A program made the position numbers and the translations under genes. Below are positions 33,318-45,602 of a stretch of DNA of 64,000 nucleotides, piece after piece. A model generated the notes under the pieces. The model made no database searches and had not been told where the DNA came from. It was given only the letters and a program-made list of their open reading frames with translations. The stretch is from Dactylis glomerata (Eukaryota; Streptophyta; Magnoliopsida; Poales; Poaceae). The stretch covers positions 4,889,559 to 4,953,558 of the forward strand of contig QXEO01000464.1 of assembly GCA_007115705.1 (NCBI GenBank). Direction: 5' to 3'. Position 1 is the stretch's first letter, and every line of letters begins with the position of its first letter.

Positions 33318-33760
33318 CGCCCTCAAGTGTCCCATAGTGGTCGGGTCTTCCATCTTGTTGGGAGGTCTCGAGGAGATTACGGTGAGCCTCCGTGGCGTTT
33401 GGGGAGCCTTGTGCCTCCACACCGCTCTAACGGAGATTAGCACCCGCAAGGGTGTGAACTTCGGGATACATCATTGTCTCCGCGTGCCTCGGTTATTTCT
33501 ATACCCGAGCTCCTTTACTTATGCAATTTACTTTGTGATAGCCTTCGTGCTTAAAGTTATATATATATCTTGCTATCACATAGTTGCTTATCTTTTTTAG
33601 CATAAGTTGTTGGTGCACATAGGTGAGCCTAGTTTATTTAGGTTTTGTATGCTTGGCAAATTAAACGTTAGTTTTATTCCCCATTTGTCAAGCCACTCGT
33701 AAAAGTTTTAAATCGCCTATTCACCCCCCCCCCTCTAGGCGACATCCGTATCCTTTCAAT

Positions 33761-33772
33761 TGGTATCAGAGC
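33761..33772 (+). other. Primer binding site of element G (initiator tRNA-Met)
   Basis: The sequence tggtatcagagc, the standard Ty1/copia primer site, lies 2 bp after the LTR end. Confidence 0.95.
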
Positions 33773-33812
33773 GGGTCTCTCATTTTTAGGCTTCACCGCC
33801 TTGAGAGTAAAG

Positions 33813-36191
33813 ATGTCGGCTAGGGTATTAGTGCACAATGACACTTTTATATTTGATGGCACTAATTATGATATATGGAAAATTTGCATGCTTAATCATT
33901 TTCGAGATATGGACCCAAATATAGAGCGAATTCTAGATATGGGTTTTTCTCCTCCTAAGGATTCCCAAAATCAGTCTTTAGAGGAGAAGAAAAACTCTTA
34001 TCTAGAAGCTCAAGCTTCTAATGTGCTTGTTAGTTTTGTGAGCGATGCAGTTATTCTTGCAATCATGCATTTCCATAGCGCTCATGAGTTTTGGACAAAG
34101 ATTCAAGACAAATATGATATGTCCAACAAGATTGAGGATGATTGTATTCCCTCCACTTCCGGTCATGATGAACTCTCTTCCACTTCACCAAAGTGTAGCA
34201 AGACACAAGGTAACTCTATGGTGAGTGGTGATGGAAATTGAAATGTTGATAGTAAGCTTATGTGTGATGATCATTCATCTCTATCTCATTGTCATGCTTC
34301 ATCTTTGGACTTAAACACTTATAGCACCATAAATGCTTTACATGCTTGTGTTGATAGTCCTTGCATATCATGTGTATGCTCCTTGAACACATCTCATAAT
34401 GATATGCTTACTTCGTCTTGTTGCCATGATATTAATACCTCTAGTTCCTCTAGTTTTTGTGTGTCTGACAATGTAGAGGAAACTGGAAATTCTATTGGCC
34501 AAGACATGGTCTTGCTTGGAGCTTCAAGTATATATTCATCATCATCTATTGCTTCCCACATTTGCCTTATGGCTAGGGCTTCAAAGGTAACTCCTACTTT
34601 GGAACCCAATATATCTAGTGATGATGAGAATGAGGATAATGAAGAAGAAGATGATGATCTTGCATCTTTATTTGAGAAGAGTGAAATGTTTTTTCATGCT
34701 ATTCGTAAGAATAAAATTGCTTGCTCTTACTTCAATAAGATTTTGGCTATTGCCACCGAGAGCAATAAAATTATTGAGGAGCATGAGAATACCATTTTTA
34801 AAATGCAAGGTCATGCCCGTGATTACGCGGATGAGATCGCGGATCTAAAAGAAGCTCCAGAAGAAGAACAAACCACCAAGGAATCTCTTGAGGAGACCTT
34901 TACTTTAGAGTTATCTAAAATAAAGAAATCCTATGATAGGACTCTTGTGGTGGCAAGTGATTTTGAAACTAAATATGAGGAGCTTGTAGTTACTTATGCT
35001 AAACTCCTTGAGAATGTTGTGCTTCTTAAAAATGACTCTAGGGTCATTTCGTGTGAGCCCATCATTCTCACCGAGTCGCATGAGCAACTTAAAGCTTCAA
35101 ATTCAAATGAGCTTACTAAATTGCCTTCTCTGCTTTCCGTTAGTGATGATGCTTGTGCTACTAACTCTACTTCTTGTGAAGCATCCATCTTGAAGGAGAA
35201 TGTTGAGCTAAGGGCTCAACTTGATTTGCTAACTAGCAATTATGGGAAATTGGAAGAAAATCATGGAAAGCTCTATAGCTCTCATGAGGAACTTCTAGCT
35301 TCCCATGATAGGCTAAAATTAGCTCATGAGGCTATTATGTCAAAGGTAACATATAGTGAGCCTCATGTGGACATTTGCACTACTTCTCAAAATACCATAT
35401 TGCCTTGTGCTAGTTCTAGTAATTCATCCACTCATAACATTGCTACATCTTGTGATGAATTACTCTCCTTTCCTTGTGGCTCTAACAATGAAGCTTCTAC
35501 TTCCTCTAGTACCTGTGTTGCTACTAACCATGTGGAGGAAATCGAAGAGCTCAAGGCCCAAGTCACTTTCTTGAAGAAAGGCTTGGTAAAGAGTCATGAA
35601 GGGAAATCCAAACTTGACATTATGTTGAGAGTGCAAAAATCTCCCAATGACAAGAGTGGACTTGGGTTTATCTCCAACAACAAGAACAAGTCCAAGATTA
35701 ACAAGAAGAAGAAGGGCCAAGGACAAGTCAAAGATCCGGCCAAGATTGTTTGCTTGAAGTGCAAAATTGAAGGGCACCATGTTAGATCTTGCCCTTTGAA
35801 GAAGAAGGCACTAGTTGAGAAGCAACAAGGGAAGCGGCCTCAAGTTCAAGGTCATGCTCAACCTCGAGTTGAAGAAATGCCACTTCCCAAGAAGAATCAA
35901 GCTAATGCTCCCATTGCGGAGAAATCAAGTGAGAAGAAGGTGAAGAAAAGAACTTCCTACATATGTCGTGAGAAGGGTCACCTTTCTTCTTCATGCACTA
36001 TGGGCAACTCATCCAACCCTATCATAATTGATGATGTTTATTCCCTTTGCAAGGATATGGTTGGCAATGTGTTTGCCAAATATGTTGGTGCTCAAAGTGG
36101 TGTCAAGAAAAGAACCATTTGGGTTGCCAAGCCTATTGTGACTAGCCTCTTAGGACTCAACTTGGTTGGGGACCAACAAGCCAAAACTTGA
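33813..36191 (+). pseudogene. Copia Gag of element G, one in-frame stop
   Basis: Starts at ATG 33813 (33801 is not an ATG). The first 142 codons show the copia Gag N-terminus (FDGTNYDIWK, EFWTKIQDKYD; UBN2-like). An in-frame TGA at 34239-34241 interrupts it, and the same frame continues to 36191. The second part is long, Ser/Thr-rich and coiled-coil-like. A zinc knuckle CLKCKIEGHHVRSC follows (C-x2-C-x4-H-x4-C). A second knuckle is degenerate: its first cysteine is replaced by Ser (SYICREKGH). Gag normally forms the particle and binds RNA. No pol frame follows within the 240 bp left before F, so whether G was autonomous cannot be judged. Confidence 0.85.
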
Positions 36192-36432
36192 TCAATAGGT
36201 GTTTGTTGGAGGGCATTGGAGACTTGGCTATCTCATGAAGAATTAAGGGGTCTTCATTATTTTTATCTTGTCAATCCAAGTCGGATCATCATGTGTCCAT
36301 TATATATCCATTGTGCCTCCTTGCGGTAACATGTTCTCAACTTATCTACATTGAAAGTTACTCGCCCCTTTGCATGTGTTGGGTTTTGTATCTTGCATGT
36401 GGGTGTATATGTTGTGCTTCCTACTTGCTTTA
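36192..36432 (+). other. Element G internal sequence after gag
   Basis: Non-coding in all frames for any length that matters. It ends abruptly where the LTR of F begins; the candidate target duplication is cttta (36428-36432), whose partner lies outside the window. Confidence 0.5.
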
Positions 36433-36991
36433 TGACGAGGTTTATCCCCGGCAATGCCCATGTCGAAGGGCTTTCGATCTAGGAAGCGTATTGGGGACCT
36501 GGCGAACTCGACGGTGATCAGACGAAAGCAAAGGAACACGGGAATTTACCCAGGTTTGGCCCCCTCGGAAGGTAAAAGGCCTACGTCCTGCTTGTCTGAC
36601 TTTGTATTGACGGGGTGGCTTTGATGATGGGGTTACAATGCTGGCGTAGATTGGATCTAGCTGAACCCGAGAGCTCTAAGTCGTCGAGCGCTCCGGTGTG
36701 AGGTGGGTGGAAAAGCGTCTAGGGTTTCGAGATTTCCCTCCCAGCCTTTTATATGCAAAGGCAGGGTCTCAGGATTGTCTCTCAAGCCAAGTACAGATTG
36801 GATCGGTCCTTAAACAGACGAAACCTAATCTAACTTGAATTCTTCGGGCCCTTACTCGCACGCCAAGTTTAGCTCCTGGGCTACATTAGACCGCTGCCTT
36901 GATGGGCCTCAAAAGCCTTTCGAGGGAGACCCTTCCTGGACCGAAAACCAGGTAGGCGAATATCGGGGGCTCGTTTGTCATTCCTTCGTCA
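36433..36991 (-). repeat. Element F 3' LTR (559 bp)
   Basis: The ends TGACGAGG and CCTTCGTCA share the inverted word TGACGA/TCGTCA. On the - strand the TATA region gcatataaaagg is flanked by perfect arms GCCTTT and AAAGGC (36744-36762). No second LTR copy is in the window, so the borders rest on the terminal words and the adjoining PPT. Confidence 0.78.
36744..36762 (-). promoter_or_regulatory. TATA box inside an inverted repeat, element F LTR
   Basis: Arms GCCTTT (36744-36749) and AAAGGC (36757-36762) enclose the TATA core (- strand gcatataaaa). The layout matches those in E and G although the sequences are unrelated. Confidence 0.55.
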
Positions 36992-37036
36992 GTAGCCCCC
37001 GAGTGCCTGGGATAGCCGAAGACTATGGCAGGGACT

Positions 37037-38669
37037 TGATATGTCTCCAACGTATCTATAATTTTTGATGCTCCATGCTTGTTTTTACACCATTTTTCTA
37101 TTGTTTCGTTACACTTCGTGGCACTTTTATGTATTTTCCGGAACTAACATATTAACGAGTTGCCACAGTGCCAGTTCCCTGTTTTCTGCTATTTTTTTGT
37201 TTCAGAAGTGATACACAGGAAATATTCTCAGAATTGGACGAAACAAGTTCCTGAAGTCTTATTTTACCTGAAAGCTTCCAGAGATCCGAAGAAGAGTAGG
37301 AGGTGGGCCACCAGGGGCCCACACGCCAGGGCGGCGCGGCCAGGGGCCTGGCCGCGTGCGCCTGGCGTGAGGCCGCCTGGTCCCTCCTCTGACATCGCCC
37401 CTTCGCCTATAAAGACCCCCCAACGGAAAAAACCTAAGTACCCGATCACTTTTCCAGAACACATCGCGATCCGCCACCGCCGTCGACCCGAAGATCGGGA
37501 GGGTCCAGAAGCTCTTCCCGGCACCCTGCCGGAGAGGGGAATCGCCACCGGAGGTCTTTTTCATCGCCATGCTTGCCTCCGGAGCGATGAGTGAGTAGTC
37601 TACCTTGGACTATGGGTCCATAGCAGTAGCTAGATGGTTGTCTCCTCCACCATGTGCTTCATGTTTAGATCTCATGAGCTGCCCTACATGATTGAGATCA
37701 CCGTTATATAATTCTACATGTTTGGTTTGTTGGGATCCGATGAATATTGGTGTTTATGATTAAGTTGCTGTACTGAATTTTATCTTTTGTTATCTCTATG
37801 TTGTTTATGATCTTGCATGCTCTCCGTTGTTAGTAGCTATCTTGGCCGAGTAGTTGCTAGTGACTCCAAGAGGGGGTATTTATGCTCGATAGTGGGTTCA
37901 TGCCTCTATTTAATCTAGGGGAGTGACAGAAACCTCTAAGGTTGTAGATGTGCTGTTGCTACTAGGGAGAAAACAACATTCATATGCTCAAGGGCATATG
38001 CTTTGTTTACATTACAAACTTTGCTTAATGCAATTATCTGTTGTTCGCAACTTAATACTTGTGGAGTTCTCGGATTGATTCACCACAAGTGGATTATTAG
38101 TCATAGATGCAGTTGGATGGCGGTCTATGTATTTTGTTGTAATGCCCATAGTAAATCTCATAGTGATCTTCTTGACATATCACGTTTATCTTTATTCTAT
38201 CAATTGCCCAACTGTAATTTGTTTACCCAGCATGTGTTATTTATCTTATGGAGAGACACCACTAGTGAACTGTGGATCCCGGTCATATTTCCATCATATT
38301 GCTATCACCTGTTTACTTTACTCGCACTGTTTACTTTATTCGCATACTCTATTGTTTTCCACTCGATACGCTCATAACCTTTGTTTCAAGCAAACCGGTG
38401 AGATTGACAACCTCATCGCAAGTTGGGAACAAAGTACTTGGTTGTTTGTGTGCAGGTTCCGCGTTGCAGCTAGCAAGCAAAGCTTGGATGAGGCGCCATA
38501 TATAAATTGTCCTGAGCTCTCGCAAGCTAGCAAGCATCACCTTCAGTCGTTTGTCTCTCCTCTCCAAGAACGATAAACCTTGGTTTCTTAACTGAGGGAA
38601 AACTAGCTGCTATACTCATCACACCTTCCTCTTGGGGTTCCCAACGGGCTGGTCATTCACCACGCATCA
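37037..38669 (+). repeat. Element C 5' LTR (1,633 bp)
   Basis: Starts TGATATGTCTCC, ends CACGCATCA. TATA box tataaag at 37408-37414. Confidence 0.94.
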
Positions 38670-38680
38670 AGCTAATTTTC

Positions 38681-38698
38681 TGGCGCCGTTGCCGGGGA
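38681..38698 (+). other. Primer binding site of element C (tRNA-Asp)
   Basis: tggcgccgttgccgggga, 11 bp after the LTR, complementary to plant tRNA-Asp. Confidence 0.9.
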
Positions 38699-38863
38699 GG
38701 AAGTAGAAGACTTCTGCGAGGGGAGTTTTCGCACACACATCCTTTACTTTGTTATTGTTTTGCTTTACTTTATTTATTTTACCTGCATCATTTTATATCA
38801 AAAACCCAAAAAAATTAGAATCCTTGGTAGCTGTTTTATTTGTTTGCTTTTAGTTTTGTTAAA

Positions 38864-39559
38864 ATGAGTAATCCTGTAGTAGAAGTTCATAGTTTTAAGC
38901 AACAAGGGGGAGAAAGTTTAAAAGATGCTTGGTATCGTATTAACAATGCTCATCATAGGTGTACCAAAAAGCACTCTACCACGATCCTCCTTAGAAATTT
39001 TTATGTTGGTATATCTAGTTGGAATAGGTATGTTCTCGATACTCTTACAGGAGGTAATTTTCTGGGTACTCCCGCTGGAGAAGCATGCACTATAATTGAA
39101 AGTTTAGTGGGAATACCACATATTCATGTTGTTAAAACTGAGACCACCTTGGAGGAGGTGGTAGAAAGGGTCAGCTCTTTAGAGAAAAGTTTGCCAAGTA
39201 TCCTAGAAAATGCTAGCCGAGTTAGTGAATTAATAGAAAACATCAGTAAGAGAATTACCGTTTTAGAGGCTAGCACTACTTTTGATAATCAAAACTTAAG
39301 GATTGGTAAACTAGAGGAGTCTATGGAAACTCTTAGCTTAATCTTCTCTTCTCTTAAATTTAAGAAAGAGAAAGTGTTTGTTGGAAAAGAGCAAAAATTT
39401 ATGTATGTTCCCAAGGTTTCTGCGCTTAAATCTCAACATGTTCTTAAAATTGGTAAGACTCTTAGTTCCACTAAGGGTGACTTGCAGGTTGAATCGTCTT
39501 CGGGAACCTTCAAAGAGCGTACTGAGGTAACTAACACTTCATCTATTGATATTACTTGA
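38864..39559 (+). CDS. Element C ORF: partial Athila Gag fused to a coiled-coil tail
   Basis: ATG at 38864 follows a leader nearly identical to that of B. The 231-residue product begins with the second half of a retrotransposon gag domain (GGESLKDAWYRINNAHHRC, LRNFYVGISSWNRY, LDTLTGGNFLGTP). About 110 residues with heptad-like hydrophobic spacing follow (EEVVERVSSLEKSLPS, ENISKRITVLEAS), suggesting a coiled coil. The N-terminal half of gag, zinc knuckles and all of pol are missing. The intact frame could give a dominant or helper-binding Gag fragment, but that is inference. Confidence 0.72.
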   Translation: MSNPVVEVHSFKQQGGESLKDAWYRINNAHHRCTKKHSTTILLRNFYVGISSWNRYVLDTLTGGNFLGTPAGEACTIIESLVGIPHIHVVKTETTLEEVVERVSSLEKSLPSILENASRVSELIENISKRITVLEASTTFDNQNLRIGKLEESMETLSLIFSSLKFKKEKVFVGKEQKFMYVPKVSALKSQHVLKIGKTLSSTKGDLQVESSSGTFKERTEVTNTSSIDIT

Positions 39560-42490
39560 TTCGCAATATTCTGCGCCTAGCTCAAAGGCGTTAAAGAAAA
39601 GCACTCTTGGGAGATAACCCAATGTTTTTATTTTCAGTACTTTTTCTTTTATTTGAGTCTTGGAAGTCATTACTACTGTAATGACCACTCCTTATCTTGT
39701 TTATTTCGTTTTTGTGCCAAGAGAAGCCTCTAATTCGAGTGAGGTAAAGATTTGGGGATGTTGCTGTCCTGAAACTGTTTTCGGTGCTGCACCGTAAAAA
39801 TTCGTATAAATTCTCTGTATATCTTTTGGACCTGCGATTTCTTGTGCATATGCCCCAGGTTATATCCAAACTTTTGTTAGTTGAACACTTTTTGATTTGA
39901 GCAACAGAAAACCCCTCAAAAATTCGTCCTTTGTCAGCTGTTCAGTTTTGACAGATTTCTGCCAATATTTGTGTTTGCCACTTTATCGCTTTCTTTTGAG
40001 TTCTTTTGATCACGGAACTTTTAGAGAAGTTGCTACAGTAGTATTTGCTATATATGTGGTGGTTTTGAGTTGAAACCTGAAGCAAAAAGAGGGTTGATTA
40101 TATGTTATGCTACACTAATGTTGCTAATAGAATTGTGTTTAGTTTTGTATGAAGGAAGTTTTCAAGTGTAGGGATTAGAGAATGATGAGATGAGTTGAAG
40201 AATGGACAAAAGCTCAAGCTTGGGGATGCCCAGCACCCCAAGAAATATCCAAGAAGTACAAGCGTCAAAGCTTGGGGATGCCCCCGAGGCACCCCTTCTT
40301 CATCGGCAAAAATCAGGTCACCTTTCAAGACGCTATATTTTTATTGCTTCATGCACTATGTGTTTTTCTTGGAGCGTCAGTTGTTTTAGTTTTCTTAGTT
40401 AGTTTAGTTTGTTTGTTTGCTGCAATAAATGGTTGGACCCCAACAAATTTCTTTTGGAGAAGTTGCCTTGTTTTCATTTGCCAAGAACGCTCTAGTTTTC
40501 ACTCTTATTAAAAATCGAGTGTTCTTCTTTTTCCGCTACTGCTTTTGGTTTTCGTTTTCGCCTTGATTTACGTTCAGACCTTGTCATATATTTTCATCAA
40601 TGTGTATTTTTGCCTCTGATCTTTATTGGTTTTCATCAAAAGAGGTGTTTATAAAAATTTCAAATGGTGTTGGAAAAGAGAAAAAGCTTTGTGCAAAATA
40701 GTGGTACAAGAAGGAGCTTGTGTAGAGTGTGGCTAGGATTTTTCATGTCATGCTTGATGTATTTTTGATAGTATGCTTAGTGGTTTTGCTGTAGCATGAC
40801 TTGTCTCAAATAACTGAGATTGCTTAATGAGCCTTTGAAAAAAATCATGCGTTGTTTTTATTGTATGGAAGCATTATTTTGGTTTTCTCCTTGATGCTTT
40901 ATTTGGGTTGACTTGGCGCATGCTCACACATGTTAGACTCTTACAAAGTCGCCAATAGCCTCTATGATCATTTAGTTTTTGACTTTTTATGCCATCTTAT
41001 GCTTCTTTTAATGTCACTTTGTCGCCTTGCATGATTATGGCCATGATTGCTCTCTTAGTTGGTCGCTCCTAGTCTTTTGCTAGCCCTCGCCTTGTACTGA
41101 GTATGAGCTCTACTCGTGCATCCAACTCCTAAAAGGCAAAGTTTTCCAAAGTGTCCACCATACATACCTACTAGCAATTTGCTATTCCAAGTAAATTTGA
41201 CTTGCTTTTATTTTCTCTTCAAATTAAACTCTTACCAGTGTTATGCGAAATTCGGTCAGTAAAGCTCTCACGAACCGGAAGGCACACTTTACTTTTTCCT
41301 GTTCTTAAAAATTTGACATTGTGGTCTCTTAAGTTGAGTTGTTATGCTTGCAAGTTGTAAGTTGGATTCTAGCCCAGCCATGCTGTCATGGGGCAAGCTT
41401 TCAACATTGCACTTCTTATTTGAGTTGATATCGTGATCTTTTGTTTATGGATGCCCGCGGTGTGAAATGAATTGGGAATCTTGTGGGGATCATGGAGTTT
41501 GTATATGTGTTAGGGAAACGCTGGGCCGCCAATCTAAGCCATGCATAATTCATGGTGGAAATTTGCAGCATACCCATGGTGAACATTCGACGACGCATCT
41601 CACAATAAAAAGCTAAACAAAAGGCAAATAAAAGAGATGTCGAGGTGTTCATTGGCTGCTTGTCCTGTCATTTTGGTGTGGGCTTGTTCCATGTCATCGG
41701 GCACGGAGGTACCCCATTGGCGGTTCTCAATGATATGCATATACTTACAATGACAAGAGCCTTGCTTGGGACTCTAAGTAAAGTAGCATGAGGTTTGGGT
41801 ACTCATATTCACGGGGCATGAGGTTTTCAACTTATGATTTGTCAAGCATATGCATCATAATTGTTCTCGCATTAACTTTAACCATTCAAGATGCTTATGA
41901 TGGGGGCAATGAGAGCTCAAAGCCGGTAAGTACCATAATTTTTGAAGGTTATAAAACTTGCAATCACTGCTTCCCTCTGCGAAGGGTCTTTCTTTTACTT
42001 TTATGTTGAGTCACCACCTTCTATCTTTATGCACCATTAAGAGAGCATAGTTGTCATTCTAAGTGTGATATGCATTATCCCAAAGTTCATTGATTGATTC
42101 ATATTGTTGGTTTCACTTGTTCTCAAATTATTTGTATCTAGTCGCCCTCTTAAACTTGAAGGTGTCCTATGCATTTATGTTTTGCTCTCTTTGAAGGACA
42201 AGCTGAAATCCATTTGTATGTTTTTCCTTATGATTTGAACACACGTTTGACTTTCACTGTTTCATTTTCATGATCTTTTGTTTGTGTTCATTTGCATGTT
42301 TACAACATGGTTGCTAAGTTCTTATTGTCAAGATTATATCTTCATGCCCATGTTTTAAGTTCTTATGATCCCAGCTCACAAATGCTTACATACATGATCA
42401 ACATTGTGTAGGTGCATGTCACCACAAAAATTATTCTTTTGTTATCACTTACCTACTCGAGGACGAGTAGGAGTTAAGCTTGGGGATGCT
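39560..42490 (+). other. Element C 3' non-coding region
   Basis: Matches the corresponding parts of A and B. It contains the hydrophobic small frame (about 40272-40511; its beginning is disturbed by a short deletion near 40231 relative to A), a 73-codon frame (41788-42009) and the PPT at its end. PPT-like words lie near 40216 and 40267. Confidence 0.7.
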
Positions 42491-44076
42491 TGATACGTCT
42501 CCAACGTATCTATAATTTTTGATGCTCCATGCTTGTTTTTACACCATTTGTCTATTGTTTCGTTACACTTCGTGGCACTTTTATGCATTTTCCGGAACTA
42601 ACCTATTAACGAGTTGCCACAGTGCCAGTTCCCTATTTTCTGCTGTTTTTGTGTTTCAGAAGTGATACACAGGAAATATTCTCGGAATTGGACGAAACAA
42701 GTTCCTAAAGTCTTATTTTACCCGGAAGCTTCCAGAGATCAGAAGAAGAGTAGGAGGTGGGCCACTAGGGGCCCACACGCCAGGGCGGCGCGGCTAGGGG
42801 CCTGGCCGCGTGAGCCTGGCGTGAGGCCGCCTGGTCCCTCCTCTGACATCGCCCCTTCGCCTATAAAGACCCCCCGACGGAAAAAACCTAAGTACCCGAT
42901 CACTTTTCCAGAACACATCGTGATCCGCCGCCGCCGTCGACCCGAAGATCGGGAGGGTCCAGAAGCTCTTCCAGGCACCCTGTCGGAGAGGGGAATCGCC
43001 ACCGGAGGTCTTCTTCATCGCCATGCTTGCCTCCGGAGCGATGAGTGAGTAGTCTACCTTGGACTATGGGTCCATAGCAGTAGCTAGATGGTTGTCTCCT
43101 CCACCATGTGCTTCATGTTTAGATCTCATGAGCTGCCCTACATGATTGAGATCACCGTTATGTAATTCTACTTGTTTGGTTTGTTGGGATCCGATGAATA
43201 TTGGTGTTTATGATTAAGTTGATGTACTGAATTTTATCTCTATGTTGTTTATGATCTTGCATGCTCTCCGTTGTTAGTAGCTATCTTGGCCGAGTAGTTG
43301 CTAGTGACTCCAAGAGGGGGTATTTAGGCTCGATAGTGGGTTCATGCCTCTATTTAATCTGGGGGAGTGACAGAAACCTCTAAGGTTGTAGATGTGTTGT
43401 TGCTACTAGGGAGAAAACAACATTCATATGCTCAAGGGCATATGCTTTGTTTACATTACACACTTTGCTTAATGCAATTATGTGTTGTTCGCAACTTAAT
43501 ACTTATGGAGTTCTCGGATTGATTCACCACAAGTGGATTATTAGTCATAGATGCAGTTGGATGGCGGTCTATGTATTTTGTTGTAATGCCCAGAGTAAAT
43601 CTCATAGTAATCTTCTTGACATATCACGTTTACCCAGCATGTGTTATTTATCTTATGGAGAGACACCACTAGTGAACTGTGGATCCCGGTCCTATTTCCA
43701 TCATATTGCTATCACCTGTTTACTTTACTCGCACTGTTTACTTTATTCGCATACTCTATTGTTTTCCACTCGATACGCTCATAACCTTTGTTTCAAGCAA
43801 ACCGGTGAGATTGACAACCTCATCGCAAGTTGGGAACAAAGTACTTGGTTGTTTGTGTGCAGGTTCCGCGTTGCAGCTAGCAAGCAAAGCTTGGACGAGG
43901 CGCCATATATAAATTGTCCTGAGCTGTCGCAAGCTAGCAAGCATCACCTTCAGTCATTTGTCTCTCCTCTCCAAGAACGATAAACCTTGGTTTCTTAACT
44001 GAGGGAAAACTAGCTGCTATACTCATCACACCTTCCTCTTGGGGTTCCCAATGGGCTGGTCATTCACCACGCATCA
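42491..44076 (+). repeat. Element C 3' LTR (1,586 bp)
   Basis: Starts TGATACGTCTCC, ends CACGCATCA. It lacks a short segment present in the 5' LTR around 38190-38225 (compare 43624-43630). Confidence 0.94.
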
Positions 44077-44081
44077 GGACT

Positions 44082-45602
44082 CCACCCGAAAGTCTTCCTA
44101 GCCGCACCCGATATGCACGCCTAGCCTGTGGAACCGCAAAAGTACAGAGGATATTCGAGTAAAACACTTGTTAAGTATGAAATTTTCGAGCTACGCTCAT
44201 TGAGAGCCTCGAAAGTGCTAAGTCGGGTTTGCAGAGGGATGCGCATAACCGGCCTGAGACTCTCGCCGGGTCTCAGTTAATTGCATAGCCGCAAAAACAT
44301 TCGATTAGCTTACTCAGATTCGAGTCCCCCGACTCGAACCCGCGTGGGCTGGCGCTACCCCGACCCGAGCCGCGTTGGAATTACCAGGTCGGAGCCCAGT
44401 TCATTGTGAGGCAGCCGATGCGTCCATCGGTGCAAGCTTCATACCGTAGGTATGTAAAGTTTCCGGCAGAGCGCGTTTGATACGAATACCGGGCCATCTG
44501 GTGTTGCAAACTGTGGACTTACCTTCGTATTTGACATACGGCATCCGAACTTGTATATTGCCACCAAGATTCGGGCATGTTGAATGACGAGCGTTGATAG
44601 CCCGAAAGAAAGGTTCGAAAAGGCATCCGCTCATATTCAAACAAAATGAAGGCGCCATCGACCTAAGATGCATTTCGAGGGTTCGGACATCCATACCCGA
44701 ATAATGTAGAGGCGATGCCGGCTCGAAAGAGATGATTCAAAAGATTGAGGTTCAAGCTCGAATACTTTGAAGGCACTGCTGTCCCGAAGGAGATAATTCA
44801 AGGGACCAAAGCCCAGCCTCGAATAACTGGAAGGCACTGCTGGCCCATAGAAAACGATTCGAAGGTTCAAAACCCGGTCTCAAATAGCTCGAAGGCACTG
44901 CTGGCCCAAAAAAGACAATTCGAGGGGCCAAAGCCCAGGCTCGAATAACTTGAAGGCACTGCTGGCCCGAAGAAGACAATTCGGGGGATCGAAGCCCACT
45001 CAAAACATCAAGTAAAAAACCAAAACCGCCCAAAGAACATTGCGCACGTTCGGGCAGTGCAAGGAAAGCACGAAAACCTCGAAGAAAAACTCAGCACCAA
45101 AAATGCTCTGGGCGCTTAATGTACATACCTCTGAAATTCGAAGAGATCCTCGCCAGCCTTGCCCCTTGGGTCGAACAAGATCGACTTTCCTTGAGGGCCA
45201 CATCAGTGCTGACGCCAGATTTCCTCGAACCGTCACGCCATCCCCTGCTGGGATGGCCTGACTCTGACAAGACTAGACGCACTGTGGGTCCAGCAGCTGG
45301 ACGTCCCGGCTGTTGACCGTATTTGACCGCACGTCCCGCGTGTGGGTGAAAAAAGTCCGCACGGTTTCCTTGATTACCGTGCATAGTGGAGCGCCTTGGC
45401 TCCTGTGGTGTTGACGCGTGGACGGCCAGATCTGGTCTGCCGTTTCCACTCCATAACGTACGGCCCAGATCGACGGTAATTTCCAAGATTAAGAATAAAA
45501 CGGCAGCGGAAGGGTAACAATTCACCCCACTCCGCCGCCACCATCTTCCTCCTTGCGCCTCACAGCAGTTGCTTCCTCCACCTGCACCCATTTCCACGGT
45601 TC
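44082..45602 (-). other. Element F 3' untranslated region
   Basis: It continues after C from the part at 36992-37036. Apart from the 61-bp repeat array and the upstream region of the antisense gene, I see nothing coding. A TATA-like taagaataaaac lies near 45490, about 125 bp before the antisense ATG at 45621. Confidence 0.6.
44647..45000. repeat. 61-bp tandem repeat, about six copies, in F
   Basis: The word gaaggcactgctg recurs at 44769, 44830, 44891 and 44952, exactly 61 bp apart. Two more diverged units begin near 44647 and 44709. Each unit includes gcccaggctcgaata-like text. Confidence 0.9.

Larger units (their letters stand above)
32187..33758 (+). repeat. Element G 5' LTR, right segment
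   Basis: It resumes after the TSD gttct and ends ATCCTTTCA before the primer site. It holds GGAAATTCC-type palindromes (32496-32670), the TATA box tatataaag (32706-32714) between arms GGGGCT and AGCCCC, and three tandem 64-bp units from 33126. Confidence 0.85.
24133..36432 (+). mobile_element. Element G: Ty1/copia LTR retrotransposon, 5' part
   Basis: The 5' LTR runs 24133-33758 but is split by element B, leaving about 2.28 kb of LTR. The initiator-Met primer site and a long gag follow. The internal region is then cut by element F at 36433, so pol and the 3' LTR lie to the right of the window if they survive. It is the outermost, hence oldest, layer of the right-hand nest. Confidence 0.88.
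37037..44076 (+). mobile_element. Element C: non-autonomous Athila-like retrotransposon with a gag-fragment ORF
   Basis: Complete 7,040-bp element with TSD ggact (37032-37036 and 44077-44081), inserted in the 3' UTR of F. LTRs are 37037-38669 and 42491-44076, primer site 38681-38698, PPT 42476-42490. Same family as A and B. No protease, reverse transcriptase or integrase. Confidence 0.95.

Noticed and set aside
44401..44694. 97-codon - strand frame and neighbours in the F 3' UTR
   Set aside because: Overlaps the 61-bp repeats and has no motif; likely chance frames.
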